From Inia geoffrensis (taxonomy: Eukaryota; Chordata; Mammalia; Artiodactyla; Iniidae), in NCBI GenBank assembly GCA_036417435.1, contig CM070903.1, forward strand, positions 94,695,001 through 94,759,000: 64,000 bases of DNA. The letters are read 5' to 3'. Positions 26,450 through 39,024 of this stretch are shown here, in pieces. A program made the translations under genes and the position numbers. The notes beneath the pieces are model-generated. The model was not told where the DNA came from and searched no databases. It worked only from the letters and a program-made list of their open reading frames with translations. Numbering within the stretch: the first letter of the stretch is position 1; each line of letters opens with the position of its first letter.

Positions 26450-27270
26450 TGCCCCTGAGTTTCTCCTCTCATCTCATACTATACTTCCAGAACACTTCTG
26501 GGGACCAAATGGGGGAGGTGTTTCCCACACCAAGCAATTCTGTCACATGAGCTGGATGTCCTACAATTTCCTTCAGTTCTGACACTGTCCACCTGGGGTT
26601 ATCATCAGATCCCACAGGTTAAGGTCTCAGTCCTGCAAGACTGAACCCTCACCTCCACTTCAGACATCAATCTCAAATCCAGGTAATCACCTCTGCTTTT
26701 GACCAACTGGTCATAAATTTCACATTCTCAAAACTTACTAGATTATCAGTTTATTATTAAAGGATATAACTCAGCAACAGCCAGATGGAAGAGACGTTAT
26801 AGGGCAAGGTATGGGGGAAAGGGTATGGAGCTTCCAAATCTCTGGGCACATCACCCTCCCAACACTGCCATGTGTTCACCAACCTGGAAATTCTCCAAAC
26901 CCTTTCCTTTGGGTTTTTCTGGAAGCTTCAATACACAATCAAATCATTGGCTGCTGGTGATTAAGTCACTCTCAAACCTCTCTCCTCTCCCTGGAGGTCA
27001 GGAGTGGAGCTGAAAGTTCCAACCCTCTAATCACGTGGTTGGTTCCTCCTAGCAACAACTCCCCATCCTTAGGGGCTTTCCAAAGGTCACCTCATTAGCA
27101 TAAACTCAGGAGTGGTTGAAAGAGGCTTGTTAGGAATAACAAAAGATACCTTAATCACTCTTGTTCTTATCACTTAGGAAATTCCAAGGGTTTTAGTTTT
27201 AGGAGCTCTGTGCCAGGAATGACGATGAAGACCAAATACATATTTCTTATTACAAATTGCAGTATCACAG
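26450..27270 (-). mobile_element. Solo LTR of an endogenous retrovirus, inside the old L1
   Basis: About 820 bp of less AT-rich sequence interrupts L1 text on both sides. It starts 'tgcccctgagtttctcctct' and ends 'ttgcagtatcacag', giving TG...CA-like termini. The phrase 'ggagctctgtgccaggaatg' is one I associate with mammalian ERV LTRs, probably class III (ERVL), but I cannot fix the family. Orientation is tentatively reverse, because an AATAAA signal lies on that strand opposite 26750-26755. A target duplication is not resolved. No internal viral genes are present, so it is a solo LTR. Short frames inside it are chance. Confidence 0.7.
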
Positions 27271-29412
27271 ACACATTATGCAGAGTAGAATAATAATATG
27301 CATAATAGTTGACTTCTCAGCACAAACAATGGCAGCTAGAAGAAAAGGAAATAATATCTATAAGGTGCTGGGGGGAGGGGGGGCAGTACTGTGAACTCAG
27401 AATTAGATACACAGCTGAAGGCAAAATAAACATATTCTCAGGCAGACAAAAGCTGACAGTAGTGCAGCAGTCCCTTTCTAGTATAAGTGTGATACCAGAC
27501 AGAATTCTGAAACACAGGGGAAAATGAAGAGCATAAAAGAAAGTAAGTATGTTTGTGAAAATAAAAAGTGTTTTAAATTTATATACATATAAATGTAAAA
27601 TTTATATAAATATAAATGCATATGGTATATCTTTATATTTATTTCTGAATTTATTTAAAAGAATATGGGCTGCATAAAACACAAATTAAAACAATGTATC
27701 ATGGGGCTGTGGAATAAATAACAATATAAAACAAAAAGAGTACAAAGGGTAGAAGGAGGGTAAAGGAAATTTTATTGATGTAAAAGGTAAATGAAGCAAT
27801 ACAATATCACTTATAATGTGTGCTATAGCAAGGTGTGCCAACTTAGTGATACCTAGTGTAATGTCTAGAGAATACATGTAAAATAATACAAAGACTTATA
27901 TATAGCTAAAAATAAATGCATGAGATAAAATGGAATACTAAAAAATATACAATGTACCCAAAATAAGGCAGTAAACAAGAAAAAGAAAACAAAATTAAGT
28001 TGATATATTTAACTCACCAATAATTACATTAATTGTAGTGAACTAACTATAAACAGAGTGTCAGGCTAGATAAAAAATTCAAAACCAAACTCCATGATGT
28101 TTAAAAGAAAAACACCTTGAAAACAAAGACACAAGTAGGTTAAAAGTGAAAGGGTGGGAAAATATACTATGCTAATGCTAAGCATGAGAAAGTTGAAGTG
28201 ACTATATTAATGTAAATAGATTTCACGAAAAAGAGTAAGACTAAAATAGATAAATTTCATAACGGTAAAATGATCATTTCAGTAGGTACATAAAAAGTAT
28301 TTGACCAATTTTTCCACGTCTTCATGAAAAAACTTTCAATGAACTAAGAATGGAAGAAAACTTCCTCAAGTCAGTAAAGTACATCTCTTTAAAAAATCTA
28401 CAGTTACCATCATAATTAATGATTAAATATTGTATATTTTTCTCCTAAGTTTGGGAATAAGGCAAAGATATCCACTTTCATCACTTCTAGTAAACAATGA
28501 CTGGAGTACCTAGTCAATAATTAGGCAAGAAAAAAAATAAAAGACACAAAGATTAGAAAACTTATTACTTGTAGATGATATGATTATGTACATAGAAAAC
28601 TATATGGAATCTACAAAAATAAAATCTACTAGAACTAATAAATGAATTAAGCAAAGTTGCAGGTTACAAGGTCAATATGCAAAGATCTATTTTTTTAATG
28701 CTAGCAAAGAAAATAGATTTAATTTAATTTAGAAAATTCAATTTTAATAGTATCAATAAACATTAAATAATCTGGGAATCAATTTAATAAAAGATGTGTA
28801 AAACATCTAGGATAAAACTGCAAAGCTTTGCTAAAAGAAAGTAAAGAACACCTAAATAAATGGAAAGATATGCCATGTTTGTGCACTGTAAGACAATTTT
28901 TTAAGATAGCAATTCTCCCCAAATTGATCTATCAATTCAACAAGATCTCATACCATGATTATAGCAGGATTTGGTTTAAAAATTGACAAGCTGATTCTAA
29001 AAATATATGTGGAAATGCAATGACTCTAAATATAGTCACAACCATCTTGGGAAAAAGACACAAATTTGGAGAACTTACAGTACCTGACTTCAAGACTCAC
29101 TAATGAACTGCAATAATCTAGAGAGTGTGGATGTTTTATTAGCATAAGAACAGACAAACATCAATGGAACAGAATAGAGAGTTGAGACATAGACCTACAA
29201 ATATAGAATAAAATGATGTTCCATCAAGGTGCCAGGTCAATGGAATGAGAAAAGGAAAGTCAATAAACAGATGAGAAACCCAGTTTTTTTAAATGGAGAA
29301 AAGGCTTGAACAGATATTTTAAAAATGAGTTAAATACGTGGCCAATAAGTACATGTAAAAGCACTCCAAACCACAACAGAATGCCATTTTACAGCTTTCA
29401 CAATGGCTAAAT

Positions 29413-29440
29413 TAAAAACAAAACAAAACAAAACAAACAA
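29413..29440. repeat. (AAAAC)n simple repeat
   Basis: A-rich tandem of AAAAC/AAAC units inside the old L1 ORF2 region. Confidence 0.8.
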
Positions 29441-30125
29441 AAAAACAACATCATTAAATGTTGTCAAATATGGGGAGAAACTGGAACTCTCATTCTTTGT
29501 TAATGGGTACATAAAATGATACCATCATTTTGGGGAACTGTTTTGCATTTTTTATAATATATATATACCCTATGATCCAGAAATTTCACTCCTAAAGTAT
29601 TAGCTAAGAGAAATAAAAATATATGACCACCAAAGTATTTCTGTAAGAATTATGATAGCCACCTTGCTCATAAATGGCCCAAAACTGGAAACAAACCAAC
29701 AGGAAAATGATTAAACAAACACTGGTGCAGTCATAATGAAATACTACTCAGAAATAAAAAATAATATACTACTGATGCATATAACAACATGGATGAATCT
29801 TAAAATCATACTGGGCAAAAGAAGCCAGACACAAAAGAGTACACATTGAATATTTGCATTTATAAGAAATGCCAGAAGGCAAAACTAACTATAGGTAATG
29901 ACATCACAAAATGACTGACCAGGAAAAGGAGGATGGGAATAGAGTTGACTGGGAAAATGAATTTGGAAATTTTCTATAAGGGATGAAAACGTTCTGTACT
30001 TAGAGTGGTGGTTACAGTGGTGAACCCAGTTGTCAAAATAGTCGAGCCAAACAATCAAGATATGTGCATTTGATTGTACAATAATTATACAACAGTAGAA
30101 AAAAGAAAAATAAATAAATAAATAA

Positions 30126-31784
30126 TTGTTTCTCTGGAAAGATTACTATTATTAGTGGGTAACTATAATTCTTATAGAAGAAAGAGAAAGTAAAATGACC
30201 ACTGAATAAAAGGCTTTCAATTAGAATATCCTAAAACTGTCTTTGATTGCTGTTTGCTTGCACCCCAACTGTTTTCACATTCTTATCTCCAGTACTACAA
30301 TAAAATAAAAAATAGGCTCAGCAAACATATAGAATTAGTGAATGTTCTATCATTCCTAGTGGCTGAAACACATTATTTATTCAATAAATACTTAGAAAGG
30401 GCATTTACCCTAAAATTAGTGGGTAAAAGGTAATTTCAGCTCTCTGAAAGTTTTAAAACCACATACTTGCCAGCATTCAAATTTTTAACTTCTACTTTTT
30501 CCATTATGCCCATTTTCTTTTTCATCATATATTTTATATAATGACTCTTTGCAAAACATGCAAACGGAATTCTTCTTTGAGTATCAATTTCTGTTGATTT
30601 CTTAGAAAACAAAAGGAGAAAACACACAGAGTAGCAATCCAATACATTCTTTATTGGCCCTGTCAACAGACATACAGACACTCTTGCACCTGTGACTGAA
30701 CAGCACTCCCTCATGGATGGTAAATTATCCCTTCTCACCTATGGTTAATCTTTGGAAGAGTCATTTGTGAAGCAGTAAGGGAAGAAGAAAAAGCCTTTAT
30801 ACCCAGCGGGCAAATGGAAAGAACTCTGTTGTCTTCACATTCAATAAATAACTTCTTGATTAATTTGAAAATTATCTATATAGTACTACCCACTGGAAAT
30901 CTGCTCCAACTTAACCTTATTTTCCACTTCGAACAGAAATTTAGATATCTCAGCTATTGAAACAGGAACGGCACATCTCTTCCCTTCCCATGCTTACAGA
31001 AGACATCAGTATCAATCACCAGGCTCTATCCTTCTGAGCCAGGTATGGCCTCAGAATCTTCCTTACCACAGTACCTGAGACAGCCACTACCATTATAGTG
31101 AGATGAAACTACTTGCCATCCTTGTTCTGAATTTCCATTAGTATGACCTTGCTTGATCCAGATTCTATAGCTATAAAATGAAGAGAGTAATATTTATTAT
31201 TTAAATCAAGGAGTCAGAAGTGCAGTACTAAACCATCGTGGCATCTTCTAGCTTCAAATGAAACAGAGACCATGTGAGTTAAAACGAAAGGCAAGAGATT
31301 GAAGACATTGCCTTCTTGGGTTCTCTAACAAATATTAACAAAAGTTTTTGTTAGCTGAAAATAAACAACCAATAAGATTTTAGCTATAGAATCCAAAATT
31401 TAAGACACTGTAATATACTAAGATTAGAGAAATGAATATTTCTAGACTTCTCTTACTGCACTCACTACAAATTGAATTCTTAGCACAATTAATTCAAATC
31501 AAATATACCTTTTTTATTTTTGATAGCCTGGTATTTTCTGCAAAATTGCTAAGTTTATAACAAATACACTAAAAATCAAATTTATTTAAAATGTATGAGA
31601 CTTTAAACTCTGCTAATTTTGGCAGACTAAATCATATATTAAGAAGCTGATTTATAAAAACTATCAACAGTGACTTGGTACCTTTTATTAAGGATTCATC
31701 AACTGACTTTAGAAGCCCTCAACCTCTCCCTTTAATTTGGGTTTTCCTGGCTCATCAACATCAGTATTTTCCTCTGGGCACAGG
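30126..31784. other. 1.7 kb without recognisable gene
   Basis: The 100-codon reverse frame at 30436-30738 lacks any recognised motif. No repeat family is named. Confidence 0.5.
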
Positions 31785-32540
31785 GACTATATTCTCTGGC
31801 CTCCCTGTAGTAAGGCTGGGTCATCGTGTCCATCTGTGACCTATTTTCTCCCAGATCCTTCAGCCCTTTCCCTTATCAGCTCTGCATTTCAGGGCACTGA
31901 CCCCTGCAGCCTGTCTTTCCCAGGCTTGCAGTAGTAGCTTGAAGCTGGATTTGGCAAATGAGAGGTACTGGAGGAATATCAGGGCGTAGGAGGAAGGAAA
32001 AGACTTTCATGGCTCCAGCTCCCACCAGACAGTGCCACCATGATTTCAGCTTCCCAAAAGCAACATGATGTAGATTCTGCCTCCTCCAATGAGAGGGGCT
32101 AACAGTTTCCTGTTATTGCTGATCCCTGAGGTTAGTTTAGTGTCCCTTGTTTGGCTACTCAGCTTTGTTATCATCTGTGTAATTTTCTGCATTAAATTTC
32201 TTGTAACAAATTCTTTATTTTAGATCCTTGAAGTAGTTTCTTTCTATCTGATGGGGCTCTGACTGCTAACAGCATGTTTCTGAGTTCTGATCAAGGTAAT
32301 ATGAGCAGAAATGATGAGTGACGTTTCCACTAGAACTTCTCATGTGTGATCCTCACTCCTTTTTCCTTTCCCCTACTGAATAGAAATAACTGGCAGGACT
32401 TAGAAGACATGAGTCCTCAGCCCACTGGCATACATCGTATTTTGACATGAGCAAGGAATTAAACAATTATTAAATCTCTGAGCTTTCAGGGTGAATCTAC
32501 TGTAGTTATCTAGCATTTACCTTAACTAATACAGGTACCT
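31785..32540 (+). repeat. Composite of old repeats, families uncertain
   Basis: The outer parts ('ctctggcctccctgtagtaa' near 31795 and 'atgagcagaaatgatgagtg' to 'ccttaactaatacagg' at 32300-32535) read like the two halves of one old dispersed element. The middle (about 31840-32270), with 'ttctgcattaaatttcttgt', reads like a second one inserted into it. The names are not secure. No gene is supported by the 65-codon frame at 31737-31934. Confidence 0.4.
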
Positions 32541-34170
32541 TTCTGCTTTTCCCACACCCTGTGATTCTTGGGTCTCTATATTCACACAAAAATCAAAATT
32601 CTGATTTTCATATTTCCTAATATGCAAAATTAGAGTTTAATAATATTTACCAGGTAATATAATTTTTGGATTAATTCTCAGTAACTCTCTCCAGAAAAAG
32701 TTATTAAAAAGGTGAAGTTAGACTTTGGTATATCTCATCTGTTCTTTAAGGTGAATCCTCCAAACTTTTGTGAACCGACCTCATATTAACATAGCGATCT
32801 TATTGTCTTTTAAAGTATGTTGACTTAAACAAAATAAAAAATTATGTTTTCTCATATAAGGATAAGCAAAAATAGTCCAATGCTAGTAGGATGACTCAGG
32901 GGCATTAGGGATTTTTTTTTTTTTCTTCTTATTTTGCATCCTTGTTTTTTTTTGTCCTTGGATTTATTGTCAAAGATGGCTCCCCACCATATCCACACTC
33001 CAACCTCAGGGAGGAGGGAGAGCAAGAAGAATGTAAGGATAGAGAAGTGGAGGAAGTTCTTTTTATTCTAGATGCCCAAGCCAGAAATTGCATAGATAAC
33101 TTCTGTTTGCATCACGTGGGCAGAACCTAGTTACGTTGTCATAGCTGTAAGGGAGATTGGAAATGTGTCCAGCCAAAAACCACTGTTCCTTTAGAAAGAG
33201 GTAATGTACATAAGGACTGGAGGGGTGAAACAGCTGCTCCTTCTACCATAGAGGCCTGAAACCCAAATTAGATCAGACTGTTAAAAGGTTCTATATAAAC
33301 ATCAAGAAGAAAGTGATTCCCTATAACAAATACGACATTAAGGAAGCTGACGATCTTAATGAAAGACTTTACTGAAAGATCATACACATTTTAATATCAT
33401 ATTTCATTGACTTTAAAAAGCCATCAATTAAATGATTATTAGATGTATCACTATCTTATAACCACTAAGAAAATCTCCTATTAAACTATGCCACAATGCT
33501 TTCTTATTATTTAGAATTTTTATTTTATACTCATTGTATTAATTTTTCAAGTTTTATATACGCATTTTAGCCCATATCCACTGCTGTTTCCCATCTTTCT
33601 ACATACACAATAACTCTGTATTATTGCTGAATCATAATGTACTCTTCCTGATGATATTTTAAATAGCAATTAAACTCAATGTGTGTAGTACCAACAATGT
33701 GAACCATTCAATTGAAATGATGATATTATGAGCAACTGTGATCAAGTTTTCATATAAGTAGGCAATTACTACTAGATCACTGACCACTGCCTGGCCAACA
33801 ATAATTATAAGGTGCATCCCAAACTTAGAAGTGTTCAAATGTTACAAACAAAAAGCTCATCTTCAAATGAATGAAATACAGTAATTATAGTGCATTATAT
33901 GTACTCTCCCACTGTCCCTCTTCCAACCTCCACCGTGTCTGTTAGCTATGTTTCTTTCTGAGCAACACAGGTTTTGTGAAGTAGGAGCACACCATCTTCT
34001 TTTAAAAGATTAAATTTCACTTTTGTTTTATGGTGTATATTTACATAATTTTGATTTTATATATGTTGGCTACTGTTTCTGTTTTTAGATACCACCTATA
34101 AGCATAGCAAGGAAGACTGATATACAGTAATGGAACAGAAGGTGAGTAATAATACCTTTGACAACAAAAA
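32541..34170. other. 1.6 kb without recognisable gene
   Basis: AT-rich. A T-run at about 32912-32924 precedes a 62-codon frame of no recognised family. Confidence 0.5.
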
Positions 34171-34182
34171 TATAAAGATGTA

Positions 34183-34379
34183 GGGCTTCCCTGGTGGCGC
34201 AGTGGTTGAGAGTCCACCTGCCGAGCCAGGGGACACGGGTTCGTGCCCCAGTCCGGGAAGATCCCACATGCCGCGGAGCGGCTGGGTCCGTGAGCCATGG
34301 CTGCTGAGCCTGCGCGTCCGGAGTCTGTGCTCCGCAACGGGAGAGGCCACAACAGTGAGAGGCCTAAGTACTGAAAAAA

Positions 34380-34417
<38 letters not shown>
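34183..34417 (+). mobile_element. CHR SINE, forward, with A24-(TA)n tail
   Basis: Begins 'gggcttccctggtggcgcag' and includes 'gacacgggttcgtgccccag' (B box region). The tail is 24 A residues (34374-34397) followed by about 11 TA units that run into the right duplication. The 12-bp target duplication 'tataaagatgta' lies at 34171-34182 and 34418-34429. It is retroposed using L1 machinery. The long reverse frame across it is an artefact. Confidence 0.96.
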
Positions 34418-34419
<2 letters not shown>

Positions 34420-34429
34420 TAAAGATGTA

Positions 34430-34789
34430 GTAATAGCCAATTGAGAATTGGAGAGAACATGGAAAGATGAAGGAATATATAAGGGCACTAATTCCCTAAG
34501 TTTACATTCTGAAAATGCAAGCAGTGCTGTCTAACATGGGCAGATGATAAAGACTAAGATGGCAAATGAATCTTTAAATTTAATAAGACCTAAAAGGAAA
34601 ATCACGACTATCAGAAATATGCAGATGGAGCAAAGGAAGAAGAGAAAGTGCAGACCAAGTGAACTGAATTCTTCATCTTTAATGGTGGGGAATCAACAGA
34701 TACAGTCTATTCTTTCTAGCAATTAGATGAGGAAAGGGAAAAAAGGAGCTATTCATTTTCATCATATAACCTCTATCATTTTGGATTTT
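34430..34789. other. No gene recognised
   Basis: The 60-codon Lys/Arg-rich frame at 34544-34726 is not recognised. Confidence 0.5.
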
Positions 34790-35430
34790 TTTCAACTTTT
34801 TAATTTCAATAATTACATTTTAAAAGTTCTTTTTCTTTTTTAAGAATAACTGAAAGTTTTTAATGATTACTTATTGTTTTCTCAATTTAGATTCCATTTT
34901 TTCTTGGCAAGTTCCATAAACATTTAACTTGTACACTTTATCTGATAATTCCAATCACTGAAGTCCTTGAAGATCTACATCTTGATGTTCCTTCCACATC
35001 AAGTTGCTTATTGCCTTTTGTTTGCTATTGGTTTTATTTTCTTTGTGCGTTCATATTTTTTTAATCTAACTTTTGGGAAGGATTATCCTAAGGGCTTGAA
35101 TTGGGTAAACTTCTCAGGGGCACTACTGCTCTGGAGCCTCATGAGTCCAATTTAAGGATTTTTTTCTGGTCTCCTGTCTTGCAGTGAAACCCAGTCTTGG
35201 TCTCCTAGTGCCAGAAACAAGTCGATATTTATCTTAGGGGAAGATTTCCATGCATAGGTTTTAGTTTATTTTGTCCTTAGAAGTATCTCTTATTTTCTGT
35301 GATGTTAGTGATTCAAGTAGTACATTAAAAAATGTATATTTTAGCTTGAATTTTCTTGTATTATTGTGGGAGAGTCCTTCATAGTTTTCAGTCAGCTGTG
35401 CTAGTAGAGGTGGAAGAACATAAAATTCTT
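34790..35430 (-). repeat. Probable old L1 fragment, reverse strand
   Basis: T-rich text such as 'atctgataattccaatcact' followed by 'gaagtccttgaagatctaca' resembles the reverse strand of old L1M-type 3' sequence. It is decayed, and the family is not certain. Confidence 0.45.
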
Positions 35431-35440
35431 TAATGATTTA

Positions 35441-35960
35441 TTAGTTATCTCTTACTGTGTAACAACTTATCCCAAAACTGGGTGGCTCGAAACAACAAAC
35501 ATTTCTCAGCTCACAGTTTCTGTAGGTCAAGAATTCAACATGGGATTGGGATGTTAGCTGGGTGTCTCTGGCTCAGGGTCTCTCACAAGGCTGCCATCAA
35601 GGTGATGGCTGGAGCTTCAGTATTTCAAGGCTGGGCTGGAGGATGATATGCTTCCAAGCTCACTCACTCACTGAGGTCTCTGTTGGCTGGTAGCCTAGGT
35701 CATCAGTCCCTTGCCCCATGGGCTTCTCCACAACCTGACAGCAGGCTTCCCTCAGAGCAAACCAGAGATGAAGCAAGCGAGGATGAGATGCAAGCCACAA
35801 TCTCTTCGTAACCTAATCTCAGAAGTGGCATCCCATTACTTAGGTCATAGTCTACTCTTTAGAAGAGAGTCATTAAATTTAGCCCACACTCAAAGGAGGG
35901 GGTTACACAAGGAATAGAAGGCAGAAGTCATTGGGGGCTATTTTATAAGCTGCCTACCAC
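35441..35960 (+). mobile_element. Solo LTR-like element (LTR16/LTR33-like, ERVL)
   Basis: The block from 'ttagttatctcttactgtgt' and 'aacaacttatcccaaaactg' through 'gttagctgggtgtctctggc', 'cacaaggctgccatcaaggt' and 'tcttcgtaacctaatctcag' to 'ttataagctgcctaccac' follows a well-known roughly 500-bp dispersed element that I associate with ERVL-type LTRs. It is complete end to end. The 68-codon frame inside is not a gene. The exact name needs a repeat search; no viral coding region is present. Confidence 0.7.
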
Positions 35961-36019
35961 AATTACAAAAGTACATAAGTTTTAACAGAGAAATTTGGAT
36001 TTATATAAATCATTTACCA

Positions 36020-36650
36020 CTACTATTGACATATCTTTCCTTGAGTCCTTATTACTATGTTACTCGACTGAACTGCCCTCCACGAATCTCTTCTACCTAT
36101 TTTATGTGTATGCCTTTAAACTATCTTTCCTGCTTACATGATATTTTCATCATGCAATTCCTCTTCCATAAAGCTTTCTTTAGCTCTTTGTTTCTAACCT
36201 CTCTTCTGTTCCCCTGATCTATCCTACTGGATCAACCTTATTTCCTCTCCCCCACTAGGAAACAATTTGTCCTTTAACTGGTTTATTCCTTGCCACTTCC
36301 TTATCTTTATTCAAGTTATTTTACATACTTAGCTTTCCCTATTTCTAGCCTCCTAACAAATAGTCTCATAATCCTTCAAGATATGGTTTGTTCCATCTCT
36401 TCTATCTACATCTTCTCTTCTTCCAAGCACGTAGAGTGACATTTTATTACCTATATCAGTCATTTGACAGTTAAGCACATACTATTTTGTGGCAGCTCTT
36501 ATATGAGTATTGCTTTCAACTCCCACTGATATTTAATGTAAATATAATATTTCTTCAGCTAGATTATTAGTACCTCAAAAGCAGGAATTGGTTTTATAGA
36601 GTACTTACACCAGCCAAAGTGTACCTAGCATATAGAGGTCAATCAAAAAA
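36020..36650 (+). repeat. L2 LINE fragment, forward
   Basis: Pyrimidine-rich text with 'tccataaagctttctttagc', 'atccttcaagatatggtttg' and the 3' motif 'tagtacctcaaaagcaggaa' then 'gtgtacctagcatatagagg' is typical of the L2 3' end. Confidence 0.65.
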
Positions 36651-37914
36651 CCATCTGAAACATTAACTTACACAGAAATAAATGAAAACTTTCATCTTTA
36701 AATCTACTTTTAACCGACGACCATCTGAAGTCTAACCTACCCAAATGTATTAATGAATCTTTTTTTGTATTCCAACAAAATAAACTTTTTTTCGGGTACT
36801 CAAATGTATGAAAAATTGGTATACAAACAAAAACATCAATTAAAATCAAAAATGAATAAAAATCAGTGATGACTGACTTTCAAAGTTTACATGGAATTAT
36901 AAAGAAGTTTTAGGAAAATCAAATTTAATGATCAACCTTTACAATCTTAGTTTTCACAACTGTGAGTGCCTAATTTTCTAAGTGCAGACATCCCTAAAGA
37001 TGTGAGGGGGAAAATGAGTGGGTTAGCCATAAAACACATGGAACATGAGGAGGAAAATAACCATAGCAGGGTCCTAAATGATTAAATAACCTTAAAAATG
37101 GAAAACAAAATTTAATCCTATTCCCACTCATGAAACAAAAGTCAGGTTAAAATGTTGGTAGTCAGGTCCTCTTTGTGGCATAGGAAGACAGCATCACAGC
37201 CTCACTGGGGCCTGGGCAGCAAGTGGATGTTTTCCCTATTACCTTGCTGTAGGATGACCTAATGCAAGGCAATAGACAAGAAAATGATAGGTTAGCCATA
37301 CTCCAACTTCAAAGAGGGCTTTTGAAGAGATCTTCACTCTAAATCCAGAAAACTTTCAATCTTATTTCTGTTACAAATTATGCTTGAACAAGTCACAGCA
37401 GGACACCCAGGATCTCAAGTGCTTTAAGAAAACAGAGGAACAGCACAATGAGGAAAACTAAAATTTTCTCTTTCTAAACACAATTTAGTTTTGAAAAAAA
37501 AGAAAAACCTTACTAGGTTACAATGTGTTAAGTGAGGTGCCCAAGGGCAGAGAATGACTCATGGCAAGGCTAAGAATAAAACATGGGTTTTACACCCTAG
37601 AAAACATTTTTTTTAAATAAAAATAAAAAACCTACGTGTAATTGAAAAAGTTTTCTTACAAATTTCTAAATGTTTCACAGAAAAGTTCCTCTTCTCTCTC
37701 TGCCTCTGTCTCTCTCTTACTCTCCCTCTTTCAATTTGAGGTCAGCACTTGCTAAAATGCTATTACTCTTGGGATATACAAGCCTTAAATATAGAGAGCA
37801 GAAAGGAGAAATGAAAGAGGGGAGAGAGAATTAAATGAAGTTAGCATTTATAATTTTTGCTACAGTTGGTCTACACTAATAAGCATTTATTTTTAAAATA
37901 AATTGTCATGTAGT
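36651..37914. other. No gene recognised; C/T-rich tract
   Basis: CT-rich low complexity at 37687-37732. A weak reverse-strand MIR-like piece may lie at 37530-37600. Nothing coding. Confidence 0.5.
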
Positions 37915-38095
37915 ACAAAGAGCATAAGTTCTAGATCAAACAATCTGAGTTCAAATGCCTGTACTGCCCTATGAGACCTGAGTCTCACTTAGTTTGAGCT
38001 TCAGGGTCCTTATCTGTAATTTAGGTTACTGCCCAGCCCAAGAGACATATTGTGTGCAAAAATCCTTTGTAAACTCTAAACTTTACATAAATATT
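37915..38095 (+). repeat. MIR SINE, forward
   Basis: 'caaagagcataagttctaga', 'tgagttcaaatgcctgtact' and 'tgagcttcagggtccttatc' give the forward MIR order. Confidence 0.8.
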
Positions 38096-38344
38096 AAGTC
38101 ATGTTTGGCTCCCAAGATTTTACATTTTTGATCCTAATGCATGAAAGGATAGAAGCTAGCTCTAGGCAAAATTGTCAGATAGACCACATTTGATTTCATG
38201 GCTCCTCCATTTTCCATGGTTCACCCTCTTCATTATTTCTCACCCATGTCTGCTGCTAATGGTGGAAATACAATTGCCTCTCCCCTTCTATTACTTTCTT
38301 CCTTTTCCACAGTCAACCAAGATGAGAAGGTCCATACCTGTATG

Positions 38345-38401
38345 TACACACACACATATATACATATATATATATGTGTATATATAAGTGTATATATATA
38401 T
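38345..38401. repeat. CA/TA compound microsatellite
   Basis: ACAC run passing into interrupted TA/TG repeats. Frames through it give Thr-His-Ile-Tyr runs and are artefacts. Confidence 0.9.
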
Positions 38402-38801
38402 CCTTGTAGTATAGCCATAGAGGGAGGAAGCCTTATGGAAGAAGAAGTAAGATCTTCCTCCCTACTGGTAGCAGTTTACCAGTGGGCTCCCAAAAACAGT
38501 GTCCCCTTTGCATATTCCAGAAAATTTGCTGCTATGATGCAGATAGTGGACCATGTGAAACAGAAGACATATCCCAGTAAAAAAGGAGTGTGGGGAAAAA
38601 TTAAAACTTTTTGCAGCCCTACTCATGGAATAAGATACCAATCACTGGCACATGCCTTTCATTTACTTTCTATTTTGTTTTTAGAAACAGCTTAAAGATA
38701 ATTTCTGGGCACATGGCTATATTTGTAGGGCTCTCACTGACCTTAATGAAGTTCAACACTAGAACCACTAAGGTATTTATGAAATAAGGTTACTCAATAT
38801 G
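38402..38801. other. No gene recognised
   Basis: A 165-codon forward frame (38198-38695) crosses this stretch and the microsatellite to its left. It has no recognised domain and is treated as chance. Confidence 0.5.
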
Positions 38802-38809
38802 AACAGTAT

Positions 38810-39016
38810 TTTTTTTTTTTTTTGCGGTACACGGGCCTCTCACTGTTGTGGCCTCTCCCATTGCAGAGCACAGGCTCTGGACACGCAGGCTCAGCGGCCA
38901 TGGCTCACGGGCCCAGCCGTTCCGCGGTATGCGGATATCTTCCCGGACTGGTGCACGAACCAATGTCCCCTGCATCGGCAGGCGGACTCTCAACCACTGT
39001 GCCAACAGGGAAGCCC
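38810..39016 (-). mobile_element. CHR SINE, reverse strand
   Basis: A T-run (the reversed A-tail) is followed by 'gcggtacacgggcctctcac' and ends 'aacagggaagccc'. The 8-bp duplication 'aacagtat' is at 38802-38809 and 39017-39024. Overlapping frames on both strands are artefacts of the SINE. Confidence 0.95.
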
Positions 39017-39024
39017 AACAGTAT

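Larger units (their letters stand above)
25000..30125 (+). mobile_element. Very old L1 (L1M-type), forward, interrupted
   Basis: A forward L1 much more diverged than the other copies. The left part (about 25780-26450) reads as the old L1 5' region and ORF1 ('gacaagagaggaaatagtga', 'tagactggacacagcagagg', 'ccaaaacccaaaataaaact'). An LTR splits it at 26450-27270. It resumes with the ORF1-end text 'gacttctcagcacaaacaat'. A diverged endonuclease region lies at about 28000-28280, then the sequence jumps into the RT near 28285 ('ttcagtaggtacataaaaag'), so well over 1 kb of ORF2 is missing. The catalytic motif survives as 'tagatgatatgattatgtac' (LVDD) near 28570. The 3'UTR ends near 30090 with an AAAT tail. 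All frames are broken. Confidence 0.85.

Noticed and set aside
34041..34488. 130- and 139-codon reverse frames with a Tyr-Ile run and Phe run
   Set aside because: Translation of the SINE tail (TA and A runs) and body.
38198..38695. 165-codon forward frame
   Set aside because: It passes through a CA/TA microsatellite and has no domain or conserved composition.
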